Origin: Lodderomyces elongisporus
Taxonomy: Eukaryota > Ascomycota > Pichiomycetes > Serinales > Debaryomycetaceae
DNA: 64,000 nt
Direction of reading: 5' to 3'
NCBI RefSeq assembly: GCF_030384665.1
Contig: NC_083680.1
Location: 963,001-1,027,000 of the forward strand
A program made the translations under genes and the position numbers. This document shows, in pieces, positions 21,281 through 31,491 of the stretch; the first letter of the stretch is position 1; each line of letters starts with the position of its first letter. The notes under the pieces are model-generated. The model was not told the origin of the DNA and ran no database searches. It was given only the letters and a program-made list of their open reading frames with translations.

Positions 21281-21601
21281 TGAATAATATTGTTGGTTAA
21301 ACCTGTAGAAACAAATTTGAATGAAGGAGAGGATATGGTAAATGAAGTTGAAGTAAGCAAAAAAAGAAAAAGAAAAAGAATAAACAGTAAGAGGGCTAAG
21401 AAAGAAAAAAGAACCTCTATGTTTATATCAGGAATTGTGATAACCACTAATGTTCAATAACTTTATGGATTCGATTCCGACTCGCGAATTAACGTGGTGG
21501 TTGTGAAAAAAAAAATACTTATATATATTTATTTTTATATAGAGAAAAAAAAAGAGACATAGACAAATGAAATAAATAAAAAATTGTGGCTCCTTTTTAT
21601 T

Positions 21602-21632
<31 letters not shown>

Positions 21633-22245
21633 TTTAATTTAGAGAAGAAAAAAAATAAAAATCTGGGATCTGCTCACGCTCACAATAGTAGATGATACCT
21701 TCAGCAAAAACGGCCGTTGACTATGTAGAATGTTTTCTCAGGCGCAAAATAGGGTTCCCGTTTGTATGACACATTTCTACGCATTAATTTGCGGTAATTG
21801 TGCTTGGTGAATCGATATACCTTGTTATATTTTCTTCAAAATCTCGCACTTCGGATCAAATTTTCCCTTCACATTTCGATCATTTCACACTCCCCCCATA
21901 TCTTTAGTCTCCTACTTATTACATCGTACCTAGACTCTAGGACCTCGGACCTCAGACATTTTACAATTTTTGCAGTACTTTGCAATGAGTAATAAGGAAA
22001 AGAATTGATAGAAAAAAAAAGAAAAAAGAGAAAGAGAAAGAATAAGGAAATAGAGAAAATTGTACAAACTAGACTTGGAATACATGGAAGCAAGACATGC
22101 TACATTTAATATAAGCTTTCGATTTGGTACAATGTTGAGTAAATAATTTCCACTTTATTTTTTTGGTTCCATTTTCTCTCCCTTTATTTTTTTCTCATTC
22201 CAAGAAAATAAGGACGCAGATATAGATTCTAAGTTTTGACTAACC
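21281..22245. other. intergenic, 965 bp; presumed ATM1 promoter
   Basis: This lies between the AGX1 stop and the ATM1 start on the same strand. It has a long CT run (about 21602-21633), A-rich tracts and a duplicated GGACCTC motif near 21940. No convincing coding frame or RNA gene was recognised. Confidence 0.6.
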
Positions 22246-23499
22246 TTATTGTTTCAATTCTTTTATCGACTCTTCAAGAGCTTTGCTCAACTTTTGGATG
22301 TGGCCAGCATATGTAGAGTAGCCCATGTGGCCCACTCTAAAGTACTTGCCCACCAATTGTTTGTGAATACCTCCAGCAACAACAAAACCTTTTTCTGCCA
22401 ACTTTTTCAACAATTCAGGACCTTCAATGCCTTCAGGGAAGTAGACTGCAGTCAAACCATGTGCAGCAACTTTTTCATTCACAGGAACAATAGTCAATCC
22501 CAAGTTCTTGAGGTTTTGCTTAAACTCATCAGAAGTCTTTGCTTGGTGTGCAATTGTTTCATCCAATGATTTGGAGAAAATCTCTTCCAACGATGTTTTC
22601 AAGGCAGTAATAGTTTGCACTGCTGGAGTAGCAAAATATGCTGGCTTGCCCAGCTCGTAAGCCTCCATGATTGGAGTCCATCTTTTCAATGAGCCAAAGA
22701 ATGTTGTTTCCTTTTCTCTGTTCAAAGCCTTTGCCAATGCTCTCTCGCTAATGTAGAAAATGGATAAGCCAGCAGGAACGCCAATGGCTTTTTGGGATGC
22801 AGTTAATGCAAAATCAATACCCCATTTGTCAAACTCCAAGTCTTCAACACCAATGGAACAAACCCCATCAACAACAATCAATGTTTCAGGACTAACTTCT
22901 TTAACAATCTCACTAATTGCCTTGACATCACTCACAACTGAAGTAGATGTATCAACATGGGTAATAGTGATGGCAGTATACTTTTCCTTTTGCAATTGCT
23001 CTTTGACTTTGTCCAATGCGACAACGTCTCCCACTGGAGCAGTAATAACGTCAACATCGGCACCGTAAACCTTCAATGCCTCAGCAAATGAGTCACTAAA
23101 AAACCCAGTGGACAAGACCAAGACTTTATCTCCTGGAACTATCAAGTTTGAAGCAGCAATATCCCATCCCAAAGTACCTGAACCACTAAGAACATAACCT
23201 TGTGACTTTGGGTCGGTGGACTTGAATAATTTACGCAAGCCTTTCAAAACGTATTGAAAAGTGGAAACAAATTCAGGTGAAGTGTGTGCTTGCGAGGGAG
23301 TAGCCATTGATGCAAGAACATCGTCGCTAAACTCAATGGGACCTGGGATCAAGGTCAACTTGTGTTCTGGTTGTTCGTATTTGAATGGTGGTGACATTTT
23401 GGGTGAGCTAGTGCTAATTAAACGGTTTAACTGACAAGAAATTGGGTTTTTAAAAAATGGGACTGGCTTGACAATTGATCTGATCAAGCCTTTGTACAT
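22246..23499 (-). CDS. AGX1: AGX1, alanine--glyoxylate aminotransferase
   Basis: Agx1 is a fold-type I PLP enzyme that converts glyoxylate and alanine to glycine and pyruvate. The 417-residue product has LIPGP near residue 50, SGSGTLGWD at 105-113, HVDTST near 181, and the PLP lysine K237 in ALTASQKAIG. The end is HMGYSTYAGH plus a helix. The core aligns end to end with the yeast enzyme. Ahead of it lies an N-terminal extension of about 34 residues that is basic and Ser-rich with no acidic residue (MYKGLIRSIVKPVPFF), then a second in-frame Met at 35 (MSPPFKY). The extension looks like a mitochondrial presequence. The C-terminus is ELKQ, so there is no PTS1 signal. Confidence 0.93.
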   Translation of the reverse strand: MYKGLIRSIVKPVPFFKNPISCQLNRLISTSSPKMSPPFKYEQPEHKLTLIPGPIEFSDDVLASMATPSQAHTSPEFVSTFQYVLKGLRKLFKSTDPKSQGYVLSGSGTLGWDIAASNLIVPGDKVLVLSTGFFSDSFAEALKVYGADVDVITAPVGDVVALDKVKEQLQKEKYTAITITHVDTSTSVVSDVKAISEIVKEVSPETLIVVDGVCSIGVEDLEFDKWGIDFALTASQKAIGVPAGLSIFYISERALAKALNREKETTFFGSLKRWTPIMEAYELGKPAYFATPAVQTITALKTSLEEIFSKSLDETIAHQAKTSDEFKQNLKNLGLTIVPVNEKVAAHGLTAVYFPEGIEGPELLKKLAEKGFVVAGGIHKQLVGKYFRVGHMGYSTYAGHIQKLSKALEESIKELKQ

Positions 23500-25656
23500 G
23501 TATTATTTATAGAGCAAAGAAGGAATAAGAAGAAGAAGAAGAAGAAGAAGGGTGGGGAGAGGGTAAGGGTAAGAAAAAATGAGAAGGAAAATAAAAGAGA
23601 ATAGTGAGTGTTGAAAAAAATGGAATATTGGAAAGATTTACAACAACGGAGGGAGAATGTATGAAAGGGAGAGAGAGTGTGTGTGTGTGTCTATGTTGGA
23701 GATTAAGTATAGGGTGGGGGAGAAGGCAGGGATATCATGGGTGTGTGCGTATTTGTATAAGTGTCTGTTTTCTGTTTCTTGGGTTTGTGTTTGTTTTTGT
23801 GCGTGTGGGGTGGCTTTGCCGCCGGAAAATGCCGAGGGTTTTTTTTTTTTGTGCTTAACCAGGAACAATTACAATTGATTAAAACTGAACAACGTCTTGT
23901 GGAAAAACGAAAAGCAACTTTGTTGCAACAATAAAGAAAGCATTTGAATAATAGTAGAGACGTCAAGCCATTAAGTAGTGTATATCAGCAAAGTCATGGT
24001 TTTTGTAGTCTAACGGTCGGGGAAAAGCTAAATTTTTAATAGCGAAGTGGTAATTTTCTCCTGAACAGGGCATTATTTCCGGCTTTTATAGCATTACCAA
24101 TAAATATCATTAGATTGTATATCTAATTTTCAACAGTTATAAAACAATAACAAGATACAATGCTAATATTGTTTATTCTATTGTTCATCCAGAACATGAG
24201 TACAAAAAAATTAAAAATAGGTTGGTGAATACAATATGACCCTGTATAAAGATTGCTAAGCGTGATTTGGTTGTGATTGTATTAAACAATTCCCGTGGAT
24301 ATATCCATTACAAAAAAATATCGTTTGTCATGTCTTGCTCAAGTAGCGTGCAACGTTCGATACCTTTAATAGCTGATTTCATCGCTATTAGCTAACACGA
24401 ATCCGAAACATACCTTGACATTAAACTCTATACATTTTTCTGTTTTTTTTTGTATATAGTTGTGATCTCCCATTTTTTTAAAATATAAAGGAATTGAGTG
24501 CTACCGACTATACTCCATTTACGTGGTTAATTCTTACTTGTTTTTTTTTTAGGTCCTTTTTTATTTTGGGTCTTTCTTTGCAACAAAATACGCACGCCTC
24601 AATTGTTTCTGCCACTTTGTCTCTCTGTTGCTCTTTCTTTTTCTTCTCTTTCTCCTTCTTTCCTTTCCTTTTCTCTAGGCTTACCCCATGAAATCTACAA
24701 TATATAGAATTAAGGAAACTACACGATAGCACTACAACTTAAAATATGTCAAGCTCCGTCTGCTGATAGCACATTATTACTTTACTCATAACAAAAAATG
24801 CATGATCTATGATTCATAACTTACAGTTTCAGATTCTTTTGTTTCTTCAATCTTTCTTTTTCTTTTTTATTTTTTTTTGATCTCTAATTTTTTGTGTGCT
24901 TGACAAACAACGATTGATGGTACAAGCTTTTTGTTTTGTTTCTTTTGTTTTGTTCCTATTGGCATTACGCTTGATTTAGTGGTCTTGTGTTGCCAAAATG
25001 GTGGAAGGAAGGAAGGAAGGAATATGCGTGTGTGTCTGTGTTTGAGAGTGTACAAGATATAAAGAATTGGAATGAATCGACTAGGAAATGAAAAGAGAAT
25101 ACGGAGACAAATCTCTCCAACTTCTCCATTTTATTTTTTCCAAAAAAAAAAAAAGAGAAAAAGACGACAAAACAAAATCAATCATAAAGATGGGGAAGGT
25201 ATTGCCATCGATACTTTAGTAAACCTTCTTGGTTGTATAATCCATTGATTTAAAGGTTTTTCTGTTCAGATTTTCCTTTCTTTTATTGATTTTTTTAAGA
25301 AAAAGAAGATTGATGATTGAATGATGGTTTAATCCAAAAACACATAATTTCGCTCATAAAACTCAGGTGCAATAAATTTGCTAATTTACCAAGCTCTCAA
25401 GCTTGTTTCCCCATTTAAAAAATTTTATCGAATTAGAAAGAAACAGAAGAAGAAGTAGAAGAAAAGGAAGAAGAAGAAGAAGAAGAAGAAGAAGACATAC
25501 GTTTCAATAGCATTATTCAAAACAATTGATAAAAAAAGCATTGCTTACACATTTGGTTCATTACCCCCGCCCTTGTCCTTTCCAACTTGTATTCCACTTG
25601 CTTTGCATTTGCCCTCGATTGCACATATCCCCTTTTACTCTTTGAGGTGTTAAATT
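23500..25656. other. divergent intergenic, 2.2 kb
   Basis: This separates AGX1 (minus) from the next plus-strand gene. It contains GAA runs (about 23529-23550 and 25467-25494), TG-rich DNA (about 23675-23690), a GGAA repeat (about 25002-25020) and a short hairpin (24367-24390). The part from 24000 to 24420 is less repetitive than its surroundings, but it contains no supportable frame and matches no RNA family I know. Confidence 0.6.
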
Positions 25657-27288
25657 ATGGATACAGACGCGTTTTCAACTGCATCACATACGCTTAAGGG
25701 ACGTCAAACTAGTCTGCAGATGCCCATGGACAACGTAAATGCTTCCGCTGATGTTAGTGGCAAAAAGAAGAATCGGTTCAGAAAAAAGAACAAGGACAAG
25801 AGTTCCAGATCCAGATGTAACAATGGTGACAATAATGGTGGTAATTATAGTGATGTAGAGAGTGTTGACCCCGAAGTGAAAGAATTGATTCGTGGTCGGG
25901 AGAAGTTGACTTTCGGTGCTGAAATATGTTTGCTGGGAAAGCCTCATTTAGGTGGTAACAGTGCAAGTGCTGCTGCTGCTGCTGCGGCGGCGGCTGCTAC
26001 AGATAACGTTGGAGGCGTTGGTGGTAGCAATGAATTGAATTCGTTATCTTATAATGATCTGACATCCAGTATAAACTATACTCCTGCTAAATTAGTTGAC
26101 GCTAAAGGAAATGTGTTTCAATTGCATCCTAGTGGTTATGTTACCCCTTATAAACAAGCCATGGGGCATATTGGGGGGTATAGTAATATCCACTATGTTC
26201 AACCAGTACAACAACGGCCAATACAGATGCAAATGCAAATGCAGATGCAGATGCCGCAACAGCGACCGCTGCAGTTTTACCCTATAGCACCTGAAGGCTA
26301 TAATTCTACCACGCATACTTCCTCGTCAATGTCTTCCATGCGCAAACGCAACAAAGCTTTTCAAAACTTGAATACCTCACTGTTTGCCAAAAATAGGTTG
26401 AAGTTGGTGCAGCAAAATGTCTTGTGCAAGCCATGCTTTTTTGGTGATATTGATTTGTCGACTTCGAATCGGTTTGGTGACTTGGACTCTACTACAAGGA
26501 TTATGAGTTCGAGTGCCAACACTTCGTTGAGATCGTCTTATAGAAATTCTTTGCGTTCATCTTTTGCTTCGACTACTAGAAATGATAATAGGTCAACTAA
26601 ACTGCCCCCAACATCAAACGATGAGATCAAGGTTGACGAGGTTGATGAGGTTGAGAAACCCGTTGTTAGTGATGAGATTAGTTGGAAAGAAGGGACAGTT
26701 GCAGCGTCTGAGCCGATGATGGAACATGATATTGTCAATGTGAGACAAGACGAAGACTTTCCTGGAGGAGTAGATTGTAAAGGAGTTGTTGGACAGAATG
26801 AAGTGGAAAAAGAAAAGGATGTTACAAATACAATTGAAGACGAAACGATGTTGGAAAGCGGAGACGGCAATAACGATGGCGATGGGAATAGCATTGGCAA
26901 TGTCGATAGAATTGACAATGACGAGGGGAATAGCAATGGCCATGACAATGGAAATGGAAATGGTATTGATTATTGTAAGCACCGTGATGGGGGGTTGACA
27001 GATGAGGAAACAGATTTGAAAAAAGAGCTGGATGGTGACACGCCAATTTCAACTGATTTTGAAATTAGTACCGATGATAACTCGTTGAATAGTGGTGCAG
27101 TTGAAAAGCACGGCGACCAGAACGGCACAGATCCTGCTATGAAAATCAATGATGATACTGAGGGTACAGGTGAAAATTCTAAAGATGGTTCATGTTACCA
27201 AGTGGAAGAAAAAGACAGGTGTAGAGAAGAAAATAGCGACATTGTGAAAAATCCAGAGGATATCTCGGAGGATACAGTTATGAATTAG
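25657..27288 (+). CDS. unrecognised low-complexity protein, 543 residues
   Basis: No family is recognised. The frame starts at the first ATG after a pyrimidine-rich leader and is clearly coding by length. A basic stretch (KKKNRFRKKNKDK, residues 36-48) may be nuclear or RNA-binding. An Ala run (about 103-115) and a Met-Gln repeat (about 190-199) interrupt more ordinary sequence. Conserved-looking islands are EVKELIRGREKLTFGAE (from about residue 74), LVDAKGNVFQLHPSGYVTP (from about 146) and LFAKNRLKLVQQNVLC (from about 242). The last 200 residues are acidic Asp/Gly/Asn/Glu-rich and probably disordered. There is no membrane segment or signal peptide. The large upstream region suggests complex regulation. 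A regulatory or RNA-associated role is only a guess. Confidence 0.8.
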   Translation: MDTDAFSTASHTLKGRQTSLQMPMDNVNASADVSGKKKNRFRKKNKDKSSRSRCNNGDNNGGNYSDVESVDPEVKELIRGREKLTFGAEICLLGKPHLGGNSASAAAAAAAAAATDNVGGVGGSNELNSLSYNDLTSSINYTPAKLVDAKGNVFQLHPSGYVTPYKQAMGHIGGYSNIHYVQPVQQRPIQMQMQMQMQMPQQRPLQFYPIAPEGYNSTTHTSSSMSSMRKRNKAFQNLNTSLFAKNRLKLVQQNVLCKPCFFGDIDLSTSNRFGDLDSTTRIMSSSANTSLRSSYRNSLRSSFASTTRNDNRSTKLPPTSNDEIKVDEVDEVEKPVVSDEISWKEGTVAASEPMMEHDIVNVRQDEDFPGGVDCKGVVGQNEVEKEKDVTNTIEDETMLESGDGNNDGDGNSIGNVDRIDNDEGNSNGHDNGNGNGIDYCKHRDGGLTDEETDLKKELDGDTPISTDFEISTDDNSLNSGAVEKHGDQNGTDPAMKINDDTEGTGENSKDGSCYQVEEKDRCREENSDIVKNPEDISEDTVMN

Positions 27289-27794
27289 AAAGGTTCTATG
27301 TCTGTGCTTCAATTTTGAGTTTTGATGTGATTTTTTCCTTCTTTCCTTCTACCCAGAGGTTGCAAATCAGTCAGTTTAAAGAAATTCCGCATTTTTTTTT
27401 AGTACTAAAATTTAAATAATCATTATATATATATATATAAATATATTGGACTTTTTTGTTAATCTGTTTCTCAGCATTATTTATAGGTGGACGGATGAAA
27501 AAAACGTTAATGGAGTTGATGGAGTTGATGGAGTTGATGGAGTTGACTACTTTTGGAATTCGAAGTACTTGCATTTCTTTATGTATGTGAATATTTTTTT
27601 CTGCGCGTCTTACGCTAACTGTTTGTACATCTTTGCAACCAGAATTCACAAAATCATCTTTCTCATCACCATCAACAACAAAATTAAATTCATAGTTAAA
27701 CTCATAACTTAACCCTAGAAAATAAAAACAAAATCAAAACTTGCAACCTAAATTTTGTCACCATTTTGACACAATTGTATACGAATGTTCTAGA
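27289..27794. other. intergenic, 506 bp
   Basis: It contains a TA microsatellite (about 27424-27440) and four tandem copies of GGAGTTGAT (27512-27547). The remainder is the leader of the POP6-like gene. No gene is seen. Confidence 0.65.
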
Positions 27795-28448
27795 ATGACT
27801 CTGCCTTCTCCCACTCCAGAAACACGTGAATCTTTGCAATTGCAAAAAGACCAGTTTGCTCACAAAATCTTAGCAGACCTTAAAATAAAGATTCACGACA
27901 AAGATATCAAATTTGAATTTATGGAAATCAGCCGGAATGATTCAATGAAGTCAACTGTTTCCAAAATTCAATCTTCCACCAAACTCTTGCCCTTTGACGC
28001 CAAGAAAGAATTGACAACTTCTAATGTGGATTCAAAGGAATCGCTGAGTAAAGATGGTGTGATTTTGTTGAAAGGATTTAGTCGAGACATTCAAAAGCTT
28101 GTATCCATTGTTGAGATTGTCAAATCACAAGGAAATAAAAAACTTTATCAGTACAATCGACTCTTGAAGTACCTGACAAAAGTATATCCGTACCAAAAGA
28201 AGAGGAAGATCGAAGATACGGAAGATAAAGGAGGAGATGAAACAAAGATGAAGGAAGGGGAAGCAATAAACGTTTTGAACGTTGCTGCTAATGAGCTTGA
28301 GGAAGAGAAAGAAAAGGAGAAAGAGAAGGAGAAGGCAAGGCAGGAAATTAGAGGTGGAAAAACTTACGATTTACCAGTATTGTATGTCATCTTGAGTCTG
28401 AGTGATTTGAAACAGCATTTGGATACGACATGGACGATACAAAGTTGA
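27795..28448 (+). CDS. POP6: POP6, RNase P/RNase MRP Alba-like subunit
   Basis: Pop6 pairs with Pop7 and binds the RNA of nuclear RNase P (tRNA 5' processing) and RNase MRP (pre-rRNA processing). The frame is open further upstream, but the first ATG is at 27795, giving 217 residues. Three blocks match yeast Pop6 in order: EISRNDSMKSTVSK (from residue 44; yeast has ISKNDNIKKSVNK), DIQKLVSIVEIVK (98-110) with KKLYQYNRL (115-123), and the closing strand LPVLYVILSLSDL. This is the Alba fold pattern. A Glu/Lys-rich low-complexity insert sits between the last two blocks. The second CTG-free reading of codon 3 (CTG) would be Ser in this clade. Confidence 0.8.
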   Translation: MTLPSPTPETRESLQLQKDQFAHKILADLKIKIHDKDIKFEFMEISRNDSMKSTVSKIQSSTKLLPFDAKKELTTSNVDSKESLSKDGVILLKGFSRDIQKLVSIVEIVKSQGNKKLYQYNRLLKYLTKVYPYQKKRKIEDTEDKGGDETKMKEGEAINVLNVAANELEEEKEKEKEKEKARQEIRGGKTYDLPVLYVILSLSDLKQHLDTTWTIQS

Positions 28449-29303
28449 TACAACAAAAGAATAAGAATTGAAAAAAATTTTGAAAAAAAAAACAAACAAA
28501 CAAGACAAGAACATTAGGTGGAGTTTTCGATGTCGAATCATTATATTGGTAACCCTTGTGAACAAGAATCATTCCAGTGGAACAAAAACAAAACAATTCA
28601 TTACCCACGGTCTAAACTTAGATTACATGTGCTAAACCATTACAAAAATGCAAATTTATGAGCTTTGAAATGGCCAAATAAAAATTCGAGTTACTTTCAT
28701 GATTTAAGGAATGATCCAGTGCATATTATTACTAATTCATATCTTATTAGGAAATTGCGAATAGTCCATAGCATTCGAATAAGCAGGTCTTCAATATAAT
28801 AGCGAGACCAGCTAAAAAAAGATAAAGGTGGTCAAGGGCCATATATTCAAAGACTCCTTCCCTCTTTTCTTTCCTACAGTTCATTTCCAAAGCTCTCCAG
28901 CAAAATCATGTAATGCAATCAAGGTCAAAAAGCTGACATCCATCCTAGTTAACGATCTTGTCTTTTATCTCCGGTCTACCTTTTCCAATACGTCCTTCTA
29001 CTTCCCCTCCCCATTATCAAGTTATCGACTTATACCGGTTTACTGAGCTAATCACATCGGGTAAAAGATCGATATATCATATTTTGATATTATAGATGTA
29101 TTTGCTTGGTAATTTAAATGCATATGTTTGTAGCTGTGTAAATGTTTATATCTGTGTGTGCGTGTATATGTGTATATCACCTGTATGCAGTACTTAAGAA
29201 AAGATAGTGTCCAATAGCAGAAAGTCAAACTGTCAATGAGTTGTTCTGAGCCGCACTGGACTAACCAACTGACATCTATCTAGGTGGGTGGTGGACTGAT
29301 TCT

Positions 29304-29334
<31 letters not shown>

Positions 29335-29564
29335 TCTATTCACATAGGTGAAGACGCTACCATTACATATAATTTTCTACCAACCACTGAGAAGAAAAAC
29401 ACAAGCGACCCAATCTTTTCATCATCGATACAACGACTTTTGTATATTTATATACTCTCTCTCTCTCTCTCTCATCCACTCACATCATAACAAGACTAAC
29501 GACACAAGTCAACTACACAGTCAAAAAAGAAAAGAGCCACTTCTATATATAAACTATTTCCAAG
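28449..29564. other. intergenic, 1.1 kb
   Basis: The sequence ahead of COX12 has a GACTAAC near 29259 and an AG at about 29282, but no plausible coding exon precedes it, so a 5'-UTR intron is only a possibility. T-rich blocks (29301-29336) and a CT repeat (about 29455-29473) follow. No other gene is seen. Confidence 0.6.
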
Positions 29565-29816
29565 ATGCCAATTGACGCAGCTACATTCAAGTTCGAGACT
29601 CCACAATTCGACCCAAGATTCCCTAACCAGAACCAATCCAAGCACTGTGCTCAAACATATATCGATTACCACAAATGTATAAATGCTAAAGGTGAAGACT
29701 TTGAGCCATGTCAGTTATTCTTCAAGACGTTCACTTCATTGTGTCCTCTTGCATGGGTTGAGAAGTGGGATGACCAAAGAAGTGCCGGTACTTTCCCAGT
29801 CAACTTGGATGCTTAA
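29565..29816 (+). CDS. COX12: COX12, cytochrome c oxidase subunit VIb
   Basis: Cox12 is a small intermembrane-space subunit of complex IV that lies between the two halves of the oxidase dimer. It is imported by the Mia40 disulfide relay. The 83-residue product is full length. It has the family's twin cysteine pattern: C-x9-C (HCAQTYIDYHKC) followed by C-x10-C (PCQLFFKTFTSLC). The tail VEKWDDQRSAGTFP is diagnostic. The start at 29565 is the only ATG in position, the frame is uninterrupted, and there is no presequence, as expected. Confidence 0.97.
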   Translation: MPIDAATFKFETPQFDPRFPNQNQSKHCAQTYIDYHKCINAKGEDFEPCQLFFKTFTSLCPLAWVEKWDDQRSAGTFPVNLDA

Positions 29817-30702
29817 AGAATATTTTAACTGAATTAAGCGACATGAATAAACGAAGAGGAAAAGGAGGAGGAAAAAGAAGAAGAGTTTAAGAAGCAAATG
29901 ACAATGAAAGTATTTGAAAATGAATCTATGCAGAGACATGAAGTTTATGATAATTTGCGGAAAGAATAAAGGAGGGGACAATGACGAAGGAAGAAATAAT
30001 GCTGAGAAGAAAGCAAAAGAGTTGAGTGGGGAGTGGAATAATGTATTGTCCGTCTTTTTTTATCTATATTTATGTATATGTACGTATATATATATATATA
30101 TATATATTCATTCAATGCAATAAAGAAGTTAATTTTTCAATGATTTTTGTATAGAATTGGTGAGTCTGAAGAAAATATAAAAACAATTCCTTTTTGCTCT
30201 ACTTATATATATATACATATTGCCTTCTTCTTCTTCTGTTTATTAAATTTTTCCATTATAATCATTCGATATGTCATTTAAAAGCAAATGTTCAATGACG
30301 TTGATAATCTATGAACATTTAGAACGGAATTTACCTTTAATTTTTTCAAAGTTGAACGTATTCAGTCTGGAAACTGGAAAGTTCAAGGGTTCGGGAACTT
30401 AGCTTTGAGAGTATGATTTATGGTCAAGTACTAGAGTAAAAAAAAAAAAAAGAGCAGTTAAAAGGGCGACAAGATCTATTGGAAGTTAACGGGACTTGGA
30501 TATGACGGAGTCTTTTATTGTCTACCCCATTTCTTCTCCGTTTATTTGGCTCTAATTGGTATACTAAGTAAACTTTACAAATAAACTCGTTTTTTCATAA
30601 CATCTAGTCAAAAATCAGCAGCTGTTTGTTAATATCTATTATATTGATGATTCAGTGGTTATTGCTATTGCTGTTGGTGATAAGAGTATATGGTAATGAT
30701 TT
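29817..30702. other. convergent intergenic, 886 bp
   Basis: This lies between the stops of COX12 and the JLP2-like gene. It is purine-rich 3' sequence after COX12, then a TA microsatellite (about 30087-30107) and an A run (30439-30451). No gene is seen. Confidence 0.65.
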
Positions 30703-31491
30703 CTACCAAAAGTCATCCTCGTCAAAGCCACGAGAACTTGCTACGTTTTCCTCAGTAAACAAATCTGCATATGGATCACCTTTCAATTTCCTTCCACCTT
30801 TTTTCTTCCTCCCTTTTGCTTCTTCTTCTTCTTCTAATCTTTGCTCTTGTTCTTGCATTGCCCATTTATCCAACTGTTTCAGCATCCCACTTTTCTCCAT
30901 GTTTTTTACTTGCTTTTTAATACTTTCTTGATCGGCTATAAACACATCCATAGATACTTCCTGTTGAGTCTTTTTCAATGCATTTAGAATGGCATTCTCC
31001 TTTTTTGGAACATGAACACGTCGCACTAATTTGGGATTTTTATACGATACTGTGCCAACGTCCATGGTTCCATCATGGTGCAAATTCTCCACTGGTGTAT
31101 AAATAATAGTTACATTATTAATTTTGTTTCCCTTTATACTATTGGACTTTGTAAGTTGTGCCAACTGGTTGAGTAGTGTTTCATTAATATGAAAACTGGG
31201 GAATGATGAAAGGTTTGAAGGGTACGAGTTTGGAGTATTGGAGCATAGTTCCTCAGAAGTGAGCTGAAGATATACATGAGCAGAGGACAAATTGTCAACG
31301 TGGAACCAAATATTCTGTGGATGAGAATGTTTTAACAAGTGGTCGTTTTCAAATTTATCTTTACCCATAAATATTGTATGCTCAATGGTTTGTTGAGGTT
31401 CGACATCTTCCTCATCGGCAGAAAATGGCGAACTGCTTTTCTTATTGCTCAACAGCAGTGATTTAGTCTTTGACAAAAAGTAGTAAACCAT
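30703..31491 (-). CDS. JLP2: JLP2 / CCDC25-like protein with NFACT-R (DUF814) domain
   Basis: The 262-residue product is the fungal counterpart of human CCDC25, called Jlp2 in baker's yeast. Its molecular role in yeast is not established. The NFACT-R-type domain covers about residues 1-160, with the conserved run HPQNIWFHVDNLSSAHVYL (from about 57) and DVGTVSYKN (from about 143). A Lys/Glu-rich coiled coil follows (about 165-235), with a basic KGRKKKGGRKLKGDPY stretch. The acidic aromatic end FDEDDFW is typical of the family. The start at 31491 gives MVYYFL, which matches the usual N-terminus. Confidence 0.9.
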   Translation of the reverse strand: MVYYFLSKTKSLLLSNKKSSSPFSADEEDVEPQQTIEHTIFMGKDKFENDHLLKHSHPQNIWFHVDNLSSAHVYLQLTSEELCSNTPNSYPSNLSSFPSFHINETLLNQLAQLTKSNSIKGNKINNVTIIYTPVENLHHDGTMDVGTVSYKNPKLVRRVHVPKKENAILNALKKTQQEVSMDVFIADQESIKKQVKNMEKSGMLKQLDKWAMQEQEQRLEEEEEAKGRKKKGGRKLKGDPYADLFTEENVASSRGFDEDDFW

